From Leptospira kobayashii (GTDB lineage Bacteria; Spirochaetota; Leptospiria; Leptospirales; Leptospiraceae): a stretch of 64,000 nucleotides of DNA. Below, piece after piece: positions 19,028 to 28,630 of this stretch. The notes under the pieces were generated by a model. That model saw only the letters and a program-made list of their open reading frames with translations. It was not told the DNA's origin and searched no databases. Each line of letters opens with the position of its first letter. Position 1 is the first letter of the stretch. The position numbers were made by a program, and so were the translations under genes. The stretch covers positions 1,950,001-2,014,000 of the forward strand of contig NZ_AP025028.1 of the NCBI RefSeq assembly GCF_003114835.2, given 5' to 3'.

Positions 19028-19852
19028 TCAGATATCCCGAGCGATCTTTTCTTCGATTGCAGTAAATTCTTTCGATTCTCTTCCGTAATGTAATTCTGCA
19101 AATCGGAGTAGATGTTTCTTTTTGGACTCTCTCCATTCTTCCGCAATGGAGGGATTTTTACCTTTCGTCGCATTGAATTCCAGTTTTTCATACGATAAAG
19201 CAAGTAAGCGATGTGGTTCCGCTTCCTTTTCGTTTTTCTCGGAAAGACTGATGTATCTTTCTAAAAAATCCGCCGACTGCATATAATTTTTAAATGCATC
19301 TTGATGTTTGATATATTCTCTATACAGCCCTGATTTCAAATCCAAATAAGGCTCGCTTGATTTTACTTTCGGATTTTCTATCTTATCCAAAAAAGCCATT
19401 GCTTTGATCAACCGGAGGACGGCCTGATTACGAGCATCCGAAAGTGTTTTTTGAAATTCCTTTTCTCTTGTTTCGTTGCGTGCTTTTCTTTGCCAATCAT
19501 AACGATCTTCGTAATAGACAAGGGATTTTGCTTCTTCTCTTTTTTTTGCAACCGATTTGGTCGCGATTTCAAATCCTTCGATCGCTATGGAATATTCTTT
19601 ATTCGCTTCCTTCCATCTTCGTTGGGAAGAAGCTTCATCTACCAAATCCAGGATTTCCATTTCTTGAAATCGTTCCGGTCCGGTTCCCCAAGGAGAATCT
19701 TTGTCCGGAGAAGTGGGTAGAATTTGTTCGATTTTGGAATCGGATGTATTTCTGGAGACTGAGCTTTGGGAATCAGCGTTGGTTCTTCCCTGAGGAAAAA
19801 TAGAAATAAGGACTAAAATTGAAATGTAGAAACGAGACAGTATTTTTTCCAT
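19028..19852 (-). CDS. exported helical-repeat protein, unknown (distantly FcpA-like?)
   Basis: 274 residues with an N-terminal signal peptide (ILSRFYISILVLISIFPQGRTNA). The remainder is almost wholly helical and charged, with TPR-like helices: RRWKEANKEYSIAIEGFE, YLDLKSGLYREYIKHQDAF and EPHRLLALSYEKLE. The arrangement (YEDRYDWQRKARNETREKEF, later ENPKVK, then YLDLK) reminds me of the helical leptospiral flagellar-coiling protein FcpA and relatives, but this is from memory and unverified. The gene ends directly against the end of the pseudo-receiver gene (convergent) and faces away from mgsA. Confidence 0.7.
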   Translation of the reverse strand: MEKILSRFYISILVLISIFPQGRTNADSQSSVSRNTSDSKIEQILPTSPDKDSPWGTGPERFQEMEILDLVDEASSQRRWKEANKEYSIAIEGFEIATKSVAKKREEAKSLVYYEDRYDWQRKARNETREKEFQKTLSDARNQAVLRLIKAMAFLDKIENPKVKSSEPYLDLKSGLYREYIKHQDAFKNYMQSADFLERYISLSEKNEKEAEPHRLLALSYEKLEFNATKGKNPSIAEEWRESKKKHLLRFAELHYGRESKEFTAIEEKIARDI

Positions 19853-19907
19853 AACGCTTTTTATAAACTTTCCTTGAATCTAGGAACTTGGCAAGAACTA
19901 TCATATC

Positions 19908-20363
19908 ATGACACAAATTCAGAGAAAAATGGAGATTACGAAAAATATAGTTCTGATCGCCCATGATAATAGAAAAGAAGACTTGTTGGAATGGGTCCTT
20001 TATAATAAGGGGACTCTTGCCAAACACAGACTGTCTGCAACAGGAACTACTGGTAAGTTAGTCCACGAACGGGCTGAGTTGCCTGTACATCGCTTTATTT
20101 CAGGCCCACTCGGGGGAGATCAACAGATCGGAGCAAAGATCGTAGACGATGGAATCGACTTCATGGTGTTTTTCTGGGATCCATTGACTGCGCAACCGCA
20201 TGATCCGGATGTAAAAGCACTTCTTCGTATTGCAGTTCTTTATAATATTCCAATGGCATGCAACCGTGCCAGCGCCGATTTTCTAATTTCATCCCCACTT
20301 ATGGAGAAAGAATACAATCGCCAATTGATTGACTACGGTTCCAGACTTGCCGTTAAACATTGA
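19908..20363 (+). CDS. mgsA: methylglyoxal synthase
   Basis: Converts dihydroxyacetone phosphate to methylglyoxal and phosphate, a glycolytic overflow route. The 151 residues contain every signature: IVLIAHDNRKEDLL at the start, ATGTTGKLVHE (phosphate loop), SGPLGGDQQIGA (with the catalytic aspartate) and FFWDPLTAQPHDPDVKAL (with the active-site histidine). An alternative ATG at 19929 (MEITKNIVLIAHD) would remove seven residues and still keep the whole fold. Divergent from the exported helical protein. Confidence 0.96.
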   Translation: MTQIQRKMEITKNIVLIAHDNRKEDLLEWVLYNKGTLAKHRLSATGTTGKLVHERAELPVHRFISGPLGGDQQIGAKIVDDGIDFMVFFWDPLTAQPHDPDVKALLRIAVLYNIPMACNRASADFLISSPLMEKEYNRQLIDYGSRLAVKH

Positions 20364-20370
20364 TTTATCT

Positions 20371-20985
20371 ATGTTCGCGAAAATTTTAGAATTTTTCTCC
20401 GGAAAGAAAAAAAGAAAAAAATCCTTTTCTTTGGACTCTTTCGCGTTGGAAAGACTGGAAAAGGAAATGAGAAAGGATAAGTCAGTGATTGGACTTGAGA
20501 TTCGGATTGATCGGAATTCCATGGGAAAGGGAGTAGTGTATGCCGGTTTCAGTAAAACATTCAATTACGAGATCGGGCAGGAATCTACGAAGGTTTTGAT
20601 TTCAGAAAAGGATTTAAAAGAACTTCAAACCGGATATCTGTCTTATTCCCGGGAAGAAGGTGCTTTTTTATATTATCCTGAAATAGTATTGGATTGGGAA
20701 AATACCCCGAAAGAAAATATACAAAGGATTCTCTCTAACAAGAGTTTTACTTCGAACGGACAGGGCTGGACAGGGGAAAAGAACAGCAATACATTCGAAC
20801 CGATTCGGAAGATTTTGCTTCGAGAGGAAGTGGTTTCCATTTATTCAAAAAACGATATGTTTCAGATCGAATTTAGTCCTCTGCATCCTACTGAGTCTGA
20901 GGAAGAGGAAATTTCAGACCAGATCCTTATTTATCTTACTTCTTTGTATCCTGCTCTAAACGAACCGTTACAAAATCGCCCGTAG
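20371..20985 (+). CDS. small HesB/IscA-like protein without cluster cysteines, unknown function
   Basis: 204 residues if the ATG at 20371 is used, which avoids the overlap with mgsA that a TTG at 20329 would give. The start MFAKILEFFSGKKKRKK is amphipathic and basic. Residues 35-110 (IGLEIRIDRNSMGKGVVYAG, then VLISEKDLKELQ, then AFLYYPEIVLDW) run like an A-type HesB/IscA fold but contain no cysteine, so a cluster-carrier role is unlikely. The last third (IRKILLREEVVSIYSKND, then an acidic EEEE and DQILIYLTSLYPAL) looks like a second small alpha/beta domain. Fold assignment is tentative. The final 50 bases overlap the convergent TPR gene. Confidence 0.65.
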   Translation: MFAKILEFFSGKKKRKKSFSLDSFALERLEKEMRKDKSVIGLEIRIDRNSMGKGVVYAGFSKTFNYEIGQESTKVLISEKDLKELQTGYLSYSREEGAFLYYPEIVLDWENTPKENIQRILSNKSFTSNGQGWTGEKNSNTFEPIRKILLREEVVSIYSKNDMFQIEFSPLHPTESEEEEISDQILIYLTSLYPALNEPLQNRP

Positions 20986-22945
20986 CCAATTCCTTTTCCC
21001 AACCTCTGTTCTTAGGTTTTATAATGCTGATATCCTGTCCGAGTGCAGTTACATCACCTTCTGTGATCAAAGATCCTTTTCTTACGAACCGAACCACCGT
21101 TTTTGCAGTAAGTCCGTCTCTTTTGCCCAAAGATACAAGCACTTCATCTTTTTTTACCTTAAGAATCTTTCCTTCTATGGGGAGCGAGTTTTTTATTTTT
21201 TCCGAAATGCGATTCAGTATGGTGGAAAGTCCGTCTCTTCCTTTTTGATTTGTTTTCCAAACGCCTATGTTTTTGGAAGTGGTCCTGTCATAGAGATAGA
21301 TCTCCACATCGATGGAATCATTCGCATACTGGTAATTTCCATGGACCACATAACGGATTTTAGCCGTATTTCTTCTCTCCTTATCTAAAACGGTCAAAGA
21401 CTCGACGGAAAACGGAATCGTCTTGGAATAAGGATGAAAATCCAATTCTTTCAGGGAAGTCCGAATCATTTGAAACTCGGAGTCGGAAGGAAGTCTGACA
21501 TTGAATAAGTTCTGTAAATTGTATCTTAAAGCTTTGGATAATAGTCTTCCTGCAAAATAATGTTCCGGAAAAGCTACCTTCGATTCCAAATCGAAAACAA
21601 AAACTTCCGGACTTGTTGAAACAACGGAGTTATGTACTCCGCTTTGTTCTATTGTCACATAACCTTCTTGAGATTCCAGAGATTGTTTTAGATTCGCAAT
21701 CGCAAATTCCAGTTTGTTTTGCATTTTGAAGTTGGTTGGATCTTCCTCTCTTTGGCGTAAAAGCAGATTGATGTATTGAATGGATTCCCCGCTTAGATTG
21801 TAGGAATCCAATAATTCTCGCCGGATCGTAGGGGATTGAGGATTGAGATCTTTCGCTCGTAATAGATGGAATTTCGCTGACTTGAAGAATAATGAGTATT
21901 TTTCAGAGATATATCTGTCCCTTCTGTAATCACCTAACTCCCGTCTGAGTTTGGATTCTTCCTTTTCGTTTTTGATTACATACTCTTCCGCTGCGAATCT
22001 TTCTATTTCATCCAAATCATCGATTTGCAAAGACCTTCTGTAATGAAAACTTGCAAACTTGGAACGGTTCAATTCTTCACCGAGCGCGGCTTCCAATGCA
22101 TGGTAATGTTTGTTCTCTGGAAATTCACGAGCTAACTCGTAGATCAATTTGAATCCGGATTCCAAAATATTCGTATCTAAATTTCCCGAAGAGTAAGATT
22201 GAATCATTTTCAACTTCACTAATAATAATCTGGATAATTCGTGTTTTTTATCCAGATTCAAAGCGTTGTTGATGTTTTCCTCCACATCGGCAAGGGAACT
22301 GAGTAAATTTGGGACATGGAAATAGTTCCTGTACAAACCCAATTTTGCAATCAGATAGAATCCGTCCGGATCGCTTGGACTTTGAGAAATATACCGTTTC
22401 AGACTTTCTTCCGATTCTTTCCATTGGGAAGATCGCAAATAAAGTTCACCTAACATTTTCTCTACGTCTTTCGGATACCCCAGCTTTTCACTTAAGATTT
22501 TCAGCTTATGAATCGCGAGTTCCTTTCTTCCTATCGCATAAAGATAACGCGATTCCAAAATCCGCAAACTGGAATGATTCGGAAATTCTTCGAGTAGAGG
22601 GTCGATTCGTTTGGGAACTTCGGAAAATTCTTCCAAATCTATGTTGATTTCCGAGAGCCCGATCACCGCAGGAAAATTTTTAGGAGAACGGGACAATACC
22701 TCGGCGAATGCCCGTTTAGCATCGGTTAGCGACCCTAATGTTTTGGAACATTCCGCAAATCCTATCTTCGCCTCGATGGAATTGTTGTTTTTTCTAAGCG
22801 CATTTTGGAAATGAACGATTCCTTTCCTGCAATCATTCTGGGATTGTTTTTCCTTTCCTATTTCAATTTCTTCCAATACCGTCTGGGACTCGATCGAACC
22901 GAAACCGATTAAGATCAGGGAGATAAGAAAAAATTTAGTTTTCAT
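20936..22945 (-). CDS. exported TPR protein with FlgT-C-like C-terminus
   Basis: 669 residues from the ATG at 22945; an in-frame TTG 9 bases upstream is also possible. A signal peptide (MKTKFFLISLILIGFGSIES) is followed by many TPR-like repeats covering about 25-430 (for example CRKGIVHFQNALRKNNNSIEA and WKESEESLKRYISQSPSDPDG). Residues 480-580 look like an alpha/beta domain (PFSVESLTVLD, IRYVVHGNYQY, VEIYLYDR). The C-terminal 70 residues (ILKVKKDEVLVSLGKRDGL, ATGDFVTVRL) match the beta-barrel module seen at the C-terminus of FlgT and related envelope proteins. It overlaps the end of the upstream NHL/VWA gene by 11 bases, so the two form an operon. Substrate or partner unknown. Confidence 0.85.
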   Translation of the reverse strand: MKTKFFLISLILIGFGSIESQTVLEEIEIGKEKQSQNDCRKGIVHFQNALRKNNNSIEAKIGFAECSKTLGSLTDAKRAFAEVLSRSPKNFPAVIGLSEINIDLEEFSEVPKRIDPLLEEFPNHSSLRILESRYLYAIGRKELAIHKLKILSEKLGYPKDVEKMLGELYLRSSQWKESEESLKRYISQSPSDPDGFYLIAKLGLYRNYFHVPNLLSSLADVEENINNALNLDKKHELSRLLLVKLKMIQSYSSGNLDTNILESGFKLIYELAREFPENKHYHALEAALGEELNRSKFASFHYRRSLQIDDLDEIERFAAEEYVIKNEKEESKLRRELGDYRRDRYISEKYSLFFKSAKFHLLRAKDLNPQSPTIRRELLDSYNLSGESIQYINLLLRQREEDPTNFKMQNKLEFAIANLKQSLESQEGYVTIEQSGVHNSVVSTSPEVFVFDLESKVAFPEHYFAGRLLSKALRYNLQNLFNVRLPSDSEFQMIRTSLKELDFHPYSKTIPFSVESLTVLDKERRNTAKIRYVVHGNYQYANDSIDVEIYLYDRTTSKNIGVWKTNQKGRDGLSTILNRISEKIKNSLPIEGKILKVKKDEVLVSLGKRDGLTAKTVVRFVRKGSLITEGDVTALGQDISIIKPKNRGWEKELATGDFVTVRLEQDTKK

Positions 22946-24968
22946 AAGGTACAAAATACCCTCCCAAATCTTTTCCTTTGACTCCTCTGTAGTCCACGTC
23001 TACAACCAGTTTGATATATCTGTCTACCAACTCGGGATTGATATCCGTTTTGTAGGAAAGAATGTATCTGTAATCGAAGTAGGATCTGAAAATCGAATAT
23101 AAATTTCTTTCTTCTCCTTCTCCGTCCAAAACAATAAACTTCCCATTCGTCGGTTCCGTGATATCGACCCATGATTTTTTAACGGAAGGAGAGGATGAAG
23201 TGGACAATACGAATATGGGAATCGAATGTGCTTTCGCATAATCTACGATTCTGGATTTGGAATATTGTAAAAAATGACTCTCTTTGCTTTCAGAGGCAAC
23301 AAGAAAGACCAGGATTCTCGGTCCGATATTCATTGTTAGTTGATTTAGTGCGGAGATTGCAGATTTACCGAAATTAAAATTTTCTTCTTTTTTAGAATCT
23401 CTTATCTTTGCTAAAATTTCTTTCTGGGATTTCGTGGAGGGAATGATGAGATTTGAATCTTTGCCGGCCCGAAACAATGATATGTTGTCCCATTCCGTTA
23501 GAGATCGGAAAAAAGGAATCAGAGAATCATTCAACAATCCTTCCGATTTCCCAAGAATTTCGCTATTTTCATAAACGAAGGCAAGATTCATTTTTTCATT
23601 TAGCTTTTCTTTCTTTGCCAGAGAAAACAAAGGAGTCATATTATCATTTTCATACACCCGAAATGCCAATCTATCTACGCCTATGATTTCCTTGCCTGCA
23701 CGGTTTCTCAGTCTGGTATAAATATGTATGTTTGGGAATTCGGAGGTATCTACGGATTCGATTTTCAAGTCCAAGTTGGAAAGTAGATTGTTCTTCCCGG
23801 AGAAAACATCGACTCTATGTTTTCCGAAATCAACCGCGTAGAAAGAACCGGTCGGATCGATATTTACGGCAAACGGACGATTTAACACCCGATATACTCC
23901 CTTTTTGTCTCTGAATCTGGGAAGTAGTTTCCATTCTCCCATTTCCAGGGAATAGGACCAAATGCCGGTTAGTTCATCCGTCACGTACATTTCATTTTCC
24001 AAAATGCGTATGTTTCTGGGACGTTTCCATTCCTGTTTTGTGATCTTTGACAGTAAATTTCCGTCAAAATCAAAAACCAGAATGCGAACATTATCCTTAT
24101 CCACCACATAGATCTTGTCTTGATAAACAAAAATCCCTGCAGGGTTTTTCAAAAATGTATCATCACTTCCATTCCACGCGAATTCAAAAGAGCCGTTTGA
24201 ATTGAATTTCTGAATTCTGTTGTTTCCCGAATCGGAAACATAAAAATTCCCCGATGTGTCGAATGCGATTCCCGCAGGGCCGTGAAAACTTCCCTGATTG
24301 CTACCCGGGCCGCCTATAGTATTTAATAATTTTCCTTTCAGATTAAAAACCAAAACTTCATCCCTTGCAAAATCACATACGTATAACTTTTGTTTGTGAT
24401 AAGCAAGAGAAACGGGTTTTTCCAATCTTTTGGTGATACTTCCTTTCCAATTGGAAACAGGCTCTCCGTTTGCATTGAATTGAACGATATTGGAAGTATC
24501 AAAACCGGCTATATAGAAAAAACCGTCTTCATCGAAAGCTATGTCCACCGGATTTCGAAATCTATTTCCCCGAAACTGATCACCATCCAAAGTTTTGAAA
24601 AAGATTCTCTCCAAAGAAGAACTTCCGCCGGCGATATTCAATCGGAGGGATTCGATTTTAGTTTGGAGTAGTAGGTCCGATTTTCTTTGAGTGGAAAGAA
24701 TTTCCAACTCTTCGAGAGATTGTTCCCATTCACCTAACAAAAAGTAATTGTTTGCAAGTTCCAAACGTGCCAGGTGGAAATCTTTTTTCAAGGAAACCGA
24801 TTTTTGAAATCTCTCTTTTGCTGCGGAATATTTTTTTAGGTTTTTATAAGTTAAACCTTTTTTAAATTCCTCTTTTGCGGCTTCTTCGCCCAATTGAAAA
24901 TTAGGAAAATCAATGGATGCGATTTGGGTCGAAACGAATAGAAATAAGATAAAAATGATCCGTTTCAA
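22935..24968 (-). CDS. exported TPR - NHL beta-propeller - VWA-like protein
   Basis: 677 residues. Signal peptide 1-18; two to three TPRs (28-95, EEFKKGLTYKNLKKYSAAKE); a six-bladed NHL propeller (about 130-390) with repeats such as FRNPVDIAFDEDGFFYIAG, FHGPAGIAFDTSGNFYVSD and LNRPFAVNIDPTGSFYAVD; then a region resembling a von Willebrand A domain (LAFVYENSEILG, ILVFLVASESKESHF, IPIFVLSTSSSP). The first VWA strand has YENSE where a MIDAS would show DxSxS, so metal binding is doubtful. First gene of a two-gene operon with the FlgT-C-like TPR protein. Likely a periplasmic or surface scaffold; its ligand is unknown. Confidence 0.85.
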   Translation of the reverse strand: MKRIIFILFLFVSTQIASIDFPNFQLGEEAAKEEFKKGLTYKNLKKYSAAKERFQKSVSLKKDFHLARLELANNYFLLGEWEQSLEELEILSTQRKSDLLLQTKIESLRLNIAGGSSSLERIFFKTLDGDQFRGNRFRNPVDIAFDEDGFFYIAGFDTSNIVQFNANGEPVSNWKGSITKRLEKPVSLAYHKQKLYVCDFARDEVLVFNLKGKLLNTIGGPGSNQGSFHGPAGIAFDTSGNFYVSDSGNNRIQKFNSNGSFEFAWNGSDDTFLKNPAGIFVYQDKIYVVDKDNVRILVFDFDGNLLSKITKQEWKRPRNIRILENEMYVTDELTGIWSYSLEMGEWKLLPRFRDKKGVYRVLNRPFAVNIDPTGSFYAVDFGKHRVDVFSGKNNLLSNLDLKIESVDTSEFPNIHIYTRLRNRAGKEIIGVDRLAFRVYENDNMTPLFSLAKKEKLNEKMNLAFVYENSEILGKSEGLLNDSLIPFFRSLTEWDNISLFRAGKDSNLIIPSTKSQKEILAKIRDSKKEENFNFGKSAISALNQLTMNIGPRILVFLVASESKESHFLQYSKSRIVDYAKAHSIPIFVLSTSSSPSVKKSWVDITEPTNGKFIVLDGEGEERNLYSIFRSYFDYRYILSYKTDINPELVDRYIKLVVDVDYRGVKGKDLGGYFVPYEN

Positions 24969-25104
24969 ATTCTAAGCTCCCCTCCCTATCTAATGGGACA
25001 TAATTTGCGCGTCAATCTCTTACTCGCTCAATTCTTTCAAAACTTACCTAGATCTTGTTTATTCTCGACAGATTCCCCGATTTTCCCAGACTGGAAATGC
25101 CTTT

Positions 25105-26694
25105 ATGTCCCCTGAATTGATCGAAAAAGAGGTAAAGCGTCGCAAAACGTTTGCCATCATTGCGCACCCCGATGCGGGAAAAACCACGCTTACAGAGAAA
25201 TTATTGCTCTATGGGGGAGCGATCCAGCTTGCCGGAGCTGTAAAGGCCCGCAAAGAAGGGAAGGCTGCCACTTCCGATTGGATGGCAATGGAAAAAGAGA
25301 GAGGGATCTCCATCACATCGGCAGCTCTTCAATTTGAATACAACAACTCCATTTTAAATCTACTGGACACTCCGGGCCACGAAGACTTTTCCGAGGACAC
25401 ATACAGAACCTTAATGGCAGCCGATACAGCCGTAATGGTATTGGATGCAGGAAAAGGGGTAGAGCCGCAGACTGTAAAATTGTTCCGGGTCTGTAGGGAT
25501 CGTGGAATTCCCATCATCACATTTATCAATAAAATGGATCGCCCCACAAAAGACCTGTATGCTCTTTTGGATGAGATCGAAAAGGTATTGGGAATCAAAG
25601 CAGTGCCTGATGTTTGGCCTTTGGGAACCGGATACGATTTTAAGGGAGTTTACGACTTACGCGAAAGACAACTTCATCTTTTTGACAGAACCCCCGGAGG
25701 AAAACAAAAGGCTGCGTTCCGTGTTTCGGGACCGAATGACAAAAGTCTCGACGAACAATTCGATGCGGAGATCGTTTCCGCATTCAGAGAACAGATTGAT
25801 TTGGTGGAAAATGGAATCGGCTCCGTCGATCCGACCGCATTTTTAGTCGGCAGAGAAACGCCAGTTTACTTCGGTTCGGCGGTAAATAATTTTGGTATCG
25901 AATTATTTTTAAATAAATTTTTACAATTGGCGCCTGCTCCGGATCATATTCCCCTTCGTGACGGTAATTTACTGGATCCCGTAAATTCTCCTTTCAGCGC
26001 ATTCGTTTTTAAAGTACAGGCAAACATGAATAAGGCGCATAGGGATAGAATCGCTTTTTTAAGAGTTTGTTCCGGCGTCTTCGAACGCGGGTTAAATGTA
26101 AATCACAACCGTTTGGACAAACAGGTGAAATTATCATCCTCATTTGCATTTTTCGGCCAGGATCGTAACACAGTGGATTTGGCTTATCCGGGAGATATCA
26201 TAGGTCTTGTAAATCCTGGAACATTTAAAATCGGAGATATTCTATCTTCTGGAAATGCACCTATGCTCAGACCTCTTCCCAGTTTTGCTCCGGAACTTTT
26301 TGCCACGATTTCTTGTAAGGACACTTTGCAACTCAAATCTTTTAAAAAAGGTTTGGATCAGTTGGCAGAAGAAGGCATATTACATCTGTTTACTTCCAGA
26401 ACCATCGGCGGCGGGGTTCCCATCATCGGCGCTATGGGCAAACTGCAATTTGAAGTATTTCAAAGAAGACTGAAAGACGAATACGCAGCAGATACGAATT
26501 TACATGTGTTGCCTTACGGAATATCCCGTTGGATTTCTTTTGCGGATCGGGCGAAAGTTCCAAGTAATGCCAATTTGGTGGAAGATATGCATGGGAATGC
26601 GGCTTTGTTGTTTGATACGGAATGGGATATGAATTATTTCCAGAAAAACAACGAAGACATTGATCTACTGGCAAGTCCTCCTTATCAGGACTAA
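25105..26694 (+). CDS. prfC: peptide chain release factor 3
   Basis: Translational GTPase that recycles RF1/RF2 after termination. 529 residues, normal length. G1 AHPDAGKTTLTEK, G2 region with GISITSAALQFEY, G3 DTPGHEDFSEDTYRTL and G4 NKMDRPT are all intact. The RF3-specific QLAGAVKARKEGKAATSDWM insertion follows G1, and the C-terminal domain has GGVPIIGAMGKLQFEVF. Transcribed alone; 136 bases upstream separate it from the divergent NHL gene, and I see no clear promoter or operator there. Confidence 0.97.
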   Translation: MSPELIEKEVKRRKTFAIIAHPDAGKTTLTEKLLLYGGAIQLAGAVKARKEGKAATSDWMAMEKERGISITSAALQFEYNNSILNLLDTPGHEDFSEDTYRTLMAADTAVMVLDAGKGVEPQTVKLFRVCRDRGIPIITFINKMDRPTKDLYALLDEIEKVLGIKAVPDVWPLGTGYDFKGVYDLRERQLHLFDRTPGGKQKAAFRVSGPNDKSLDEQFDAEIVSAFREQIDLVENGIGSVDPTAFLVGRETPVYFGSAVNNFGIELFLNKFLQLAPAPDHIPLRDGNLLDPVNSPFSAFVFKVQANMNKAHRDRIAFLRVCSGVFERGLNVNHNRLDKQVKLSSSFAFFGQDRNTVDLAYPGDIIGLVNPGTFKIGDILSSGNAPMLRPLPSFAPELFATISCKDTLQLKSFKKGLDQLAEEGILHLFTSRTIGGGVPIIGAMGKLQFEVFQRRLKDEYAADTNLHVLPYGISRWISFADRAKVPSNANLVEDMHGNAALLFDTEWDMNYFQKNNEDIDLLASPPYQD

Positions 26695-26701
26695 TCTATC
26701 T

Positions 26702-28627
26702 TTATTTTATTTCAAGACCTATCCAGGTGATATCATCCGGATAGGTAGCACCTTGTGCAAAGGATTTGATTTTATTGATCAATTCTTCCTTTACAGTGAA
26801 TAAATCCGCAGAAGAGAGTTTTACGAATAGGGATACCAATTCATCATCTCCCAATTCCTCTTTTTTCGTATTTCGAACATCACGAAGCCCATCGGTAAAG
26901 AGATAATATCTGTCTCCCGGCAGAATAGGAAGTTCTAAAACCTTCGGAGTGAAACTCGGCAGCATCCCTAACATTGGATTGAGTCTTTCCGGGCATTCTA
27001 TATTCCCGTTGGAAATCCGAATCATTCCGGGATGGCCTGCGTTTCCGTATTGGATTTTTTTATTTTGAAAATCAAAACATAGAAACATAAGAGGAACGAA
27101 GGAGTAGGAGTCCGGCAAATTATTCCGAACACCTGCATTGAGTTTGGTAAGGATTTCTTTCGGGTCATTCGTTTCTTTGACCACTTGGTGGAATATGACT
27201 CTTACCACCGTCATCATCATAGCCGCCTGAACCCCGTGGCCTACAATATCTCCGATTACAAAAATATAACGGTCATTACCAAGACTAAGAAAATCGTAAT
27301 AATCCCCACCCACCTGGATCAAAGGTTGGTAGTAATAATCGTAATTGAGTTCCGGGATTTCTATTCTTTTTTGAGGAAGGTATTTTTTTTGAAGATTTCT
27401 CGCATAACTCATCTCCTTTTCAAAAACCAGTTTTTTTTCGGTAATGTCCTGGATGAGAATCAACGCGCCTCTGGGATTGTTATTGGATTTGTTTTCCAAA
27501 TACCATAGATGGTATTGTACTTCCAAATGATAGATCCCTCCCGATTCGTTCAATGCTTCCCATTCTTCCTTACGATTGGTAACGCTGGTTTTCTTTTCGT
27601 TTTTAGCATCTTCCAAAAACTCAATTACTTGTTTGAGAATCACATCATAAGCGGTTCGATTCGCAATGCGCAGGTTTTTGATGGAAATTTTCGATTCCAG
27701 ATTCGGATTGATCAAAAGCACTTTTCCATCTAAGTCGAATAATGCGGCCGCATGTGGAAATTCCTGGAAGATGATTGATAATTTTCTTTTATCCTCCATC
27801 TCCCTTCCTGCAATCCATGCGGAGAATCCGATAGAAAGCATCACTAGTATGATAAGAAAGATCGTATTTTTAATCAGATTTTTTCGAATCGGAATCAAAA
27901 CCGATTCTTTGGGACTTGCCACAAAAACCTGAAAAGGAAGTCCGTACATGGGAAATCCCGATAAAAAATAAGTTTCCGCGTGATATGTTACTTCTCTGAT
28001 TTTGGGAAATCTTTCCTCAGTGCCGAGCGAAGGAGATATCAATTCTTTCCAATCTGGATTGATGGAAAAATCCTCTTCAATCAAACTGGAGATCCCGTTG
28101 GGATTGCCAGCATTGGATAAAAAAATGGTTTCATTCGGTTCGCTAAACGGAGTTTCCAAAACCTGATCTTCTAAAAAACCGGAAGAGTAAATCCAAACTT
28201 TCTCTTTGTCGACTAATGCAATCCAGTTTTTATAACGATTTTCTTCCTTGCAGGAAAACAGAAAAGTAGTCCTTTCTCTTCCTTCCGACAGATCATCAAG
28301 ATTCAAATTGCAATTTTTAAAAGATGCTGATGTTCCCAGTTCGGAAAACGTTCCTTCGAAATGATGGGTTTTTTCCTGAGATTGAATTGACAATTGATCC
28401 CTAATATGGTTCTCCAGATCGATTGATAGTAATTGAACTCTTGTTAATTGGAATCTGTAGTTCCAATCGAGAGATTCGGTATAGGTGGAATATAAAAAAG
28501 AACTAATGAAGATTGCATATGGTAAAATGATTAAAAAAAACAACGAGAAGAATAGTTTTAAAAATGCTTTGGAAAGAATGACATCCCAAATGGATTGAAT
28601 GGAAAGCAAGGGAAGTTTTCGAAACAT
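26702..28627 (-). CDS. membrane sensor with PAS and SpoIIE/RsbU-type PP2C phosphatase
   Basis: 641 residues. A first membrane helix lies near 20-50, an extracytoplasmic sensor region of about 200 residues follows, and a second helix is at about 255-272 (TIFLIILVMLSIGFSAWIAG). Next comes a PAS-like domain (about 285-395: FPHAAALFDLDGKVLLINPN, GALILIQDITEKKLV), then a SpoIIE phosphatase with QVGGDYYDF, FVIGDIVGHGVQAAMMM and YLFTDGLRDV holding the metal aspartates. It would dephosphorylate an anti-anti-sigma-type target. Last gene of the LysM/FecR - OmpL47-like - phosphatase operon, starting 3 bases after the preceding stop, so the extracytoplasmic part may sense something linked to those two exported proteins. 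Confidence 0.9.
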   Translation of the reverse strand: MFRKLPLLSIQSIWDVILSKAFLKLFFSLFFLIILPYAIFISSFLYSTYTESLDWNYRFQLTRVQLLSIDLENHIRDQLSIQSQEKTHHFEGTFSELGTSASFKNCNLNLDDLSEGRERTTFLFSCKEENRYKNWIALVDKEKVWIYSSGFLEDQVLETPFSEPNETIFLSNAGNPNGISSLIEEDFSINPDWKELISPSLGTEERFPKIREVTYHAETYFLSGFPMYGLPFQVFVASPKESVLIPIRKNLIKNTIFLIILVMLSIGFSAWIAGREMEDKRKLSIIFQEFPHAAALFDLDGKVLLINPNLESKISIKNLRIANRTAYDVILKQVIEFLEDAKNEKKTSVTNRKEEWEALNESGGIYHLEVQYHLWYLENKSNNNPRGALILIQDITEKKLVFEKEMSYARNLQKKYLPQKRIEIPELNYDYYYQPLIQVGGDYYDFLSLGNDRYIFVIGDIVGHGVQAAMMMTVVRVIFHQVVKETNDPKEILTKLNAGVRNNLPDSYSFVPLMFLCFDFQNKKIQYGNAGHPGMIRISNGNIECPERLNPMLGMLPSFTPKVLELPILPGDRYYLFTDGLRDVRNTKKEELGDDELVSLFVKLSSADLFTVKEELINKIKSFAQGATYPDDITWIGLEIK

Positions 28628-28630
28628 GGA

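Noticed and set aside
19444..19803. Long open frame on the plus strand opposite the exported helical protein
   Set aside because: Composition is that of a reverse complement of a Lys/Glu-rich gene (Phe/Arg/Ser-rich); no start signal and no recognisable domain.
24969..25104. Riboswitch or attenuator upstream of prfC
   Set aside because: No stable hairpin, conserved riboswitch core or T run is visible in these 136 bases.
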